A DNA stretch of 63,644 nucleotides from Moritella dasanensis ArB 0140 (lineage in GTDB: Bacteria > Pseudomonadota > Gammaproteobacteria > Enterobacterales > Moritellaceae). Positions 63,264 through 63,644 of the stretch are shown in pieces (positions within the stretch are counted from its first letter, which is position 1; each line of letters begins with the position of its first letter). The DNA is taken from positions 1-63,644 of the forward strand of contig NZ_AKXQ01000028.1 of NCBI RefSeq assembly GCF_000276805.1. Reading direction: 5' to 3'. A model generated the notes under the pieces. It saw nothing but the letters and a program-made list of their open reading frames with translations. It did no database searches and was not told the DNA's origin. The position numbers and the translations under genes were made by a program.

Positions 63264-63644
63264 TTATTTAGCTAATGTGGTTGGCGATTTACTTTGTGAT
63301 GATGCAAATTGACTACCACCAGGTCCTGCCGCCACATCAACCGATGGGCGTTGAACAACACCAACTTTAGCAACAAAGTTACTTGTTGATGGTGCAACCT
63401 GTTGAGGTTTTGCCATTGCAACGGTGAAGTTGGTTTTCTTAGACGTTGTACCTTGTGCTTGTAGTGCAGCAACAGGTGTTACGTCGATAGCTTTATAAGC
63501 AACAGGCGCTTCAGTAACTACAGGTGTTTCAGCAACAACTGGCGTTTCAACAACAACTGGTGTTTCAACAACAACTGGCGTTTCAGCAACAACTGGTGTT
63601 TCAACAACAACTGGCGTTTCAACAACAACTGGCGTTTCAGCAAC
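63264..63644 (-). CDS. C-terminal part of a Val-Glu-Thr-Pro repeat protein, possibly RNase E
   Basis: The frame is open to the right edge, so only the last 126 residues are seen. Seven 6-residue ETPVV(V/A) units, encoded by an 18-bp DNA repeat, are followed by APVAYKAIDVTP and a tail (FTVAMAKPQQVAPSTS, then GPGGSQFASSQ) ending TTLAK. Such Pro/Val/Glu repeats and a short conserved tail occur in the C-terminal scaffold region of RNase E of marine gammaproteobacteria, which makes rne a possible identity. I cannot prove it without the catalytic part. Confidence 0.5.
   Translation of the reverse strand, partial: VAETPVVVETPVVVETPVVAETPVVVETPVVVETPVVAETPVVTEAPVAYKAIDVTPVAALQAQGTTSKKTNFTVAMAKPQQVAPSTSNFVAKVGVVQRPSVDVAAGPGGSQFASSQSKSPTTLAK

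Overview
The window looks like chromosomal DNA of a marine gammaproteobacterium of moderate-to-low GC. The collinear thrS-infC-rpmI-rplT ... pheS-pheT-ihfA block, a MARTX toxin locus close to those of Vibrio and Aeromonas, the AlaE exporter and the cbb3 oxidase genes fit Vibrionales or Moritella-like bacteria. That placement is inference from gene content; no 16S or other phylogenetic marker was compared.

Positions 1-18.5 kb form an accessory region dense in regulators: four LysR-family, MarR, MerR and AraC genes beside small redox, efflux and hydrolase genes. These include an SDR fragment, a DUF2268-type metalloprotease, an ASCH-domain YqfB protein, an MFS and an EamA transporter, an FMN reductase, a quinone-oxidoreductase-like MDR protein, an NTF2-like/alpha-beta-hydrolase fusion, an Old Yellow Enzyme relative, an AhpD-like protein, transglutaminase and metallo-beta-lactamase fold proteins, SelO and a YgjV-like protein. 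Several regulator-target pairs have readable operators, the clearest being a MerR-type promoter with a 20-bp spacer. A decayed second copy of yqfB lies 14 kb from the intact one.

Positions 19-24.6 kb hold a compact respiratory cluster: ccoN, ccoO, a ccoP with four haem c motifs and an N-terminal CcoQ-like helix, a SorA-type sulfite dehydrogenase and a dihaem cytochrome c. The layout suggests periplasmic sulfite oxidation wired to a dedicated high-affinity oxidase. An octanucleotide repeat tract sits just upstream of the sorA ribosome binding site. A tehB gene and a small unknown gene follow.

Positions 26.4-48.1 kb are a complete, collinear MARTX locus, rtxB-rtxD-rtxE-rtxH-rtxC-rtxA, downstream of a perfect CRP palindrome. 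RtxA (4911 aa) carries N-terminal glycine-rich repeats, then effector modules readable as ACD, RID, ABH and RRSP, a cysteine protease domain and C-terminal RTX repeats. The catalytic residues of RID, RRSP and CPD are all present at the spacings remembered for the characterised toxins.

Positions 48.4-63.6 kb return to housekeeping genes: an AlaX-type tRNA-editing protein convergent with the alanine exporter alaE, a DUF2797 protein, thrS with a leader that mimics tRNA-Thr anticodon arms, infC with an AUA start, rpmI, rplT, an inserted membrane GGDEF-EAL gene, pheST, ihfA, a SulP transporter and the C-terminal end of a repeat-rich protein, possibly RNase E.
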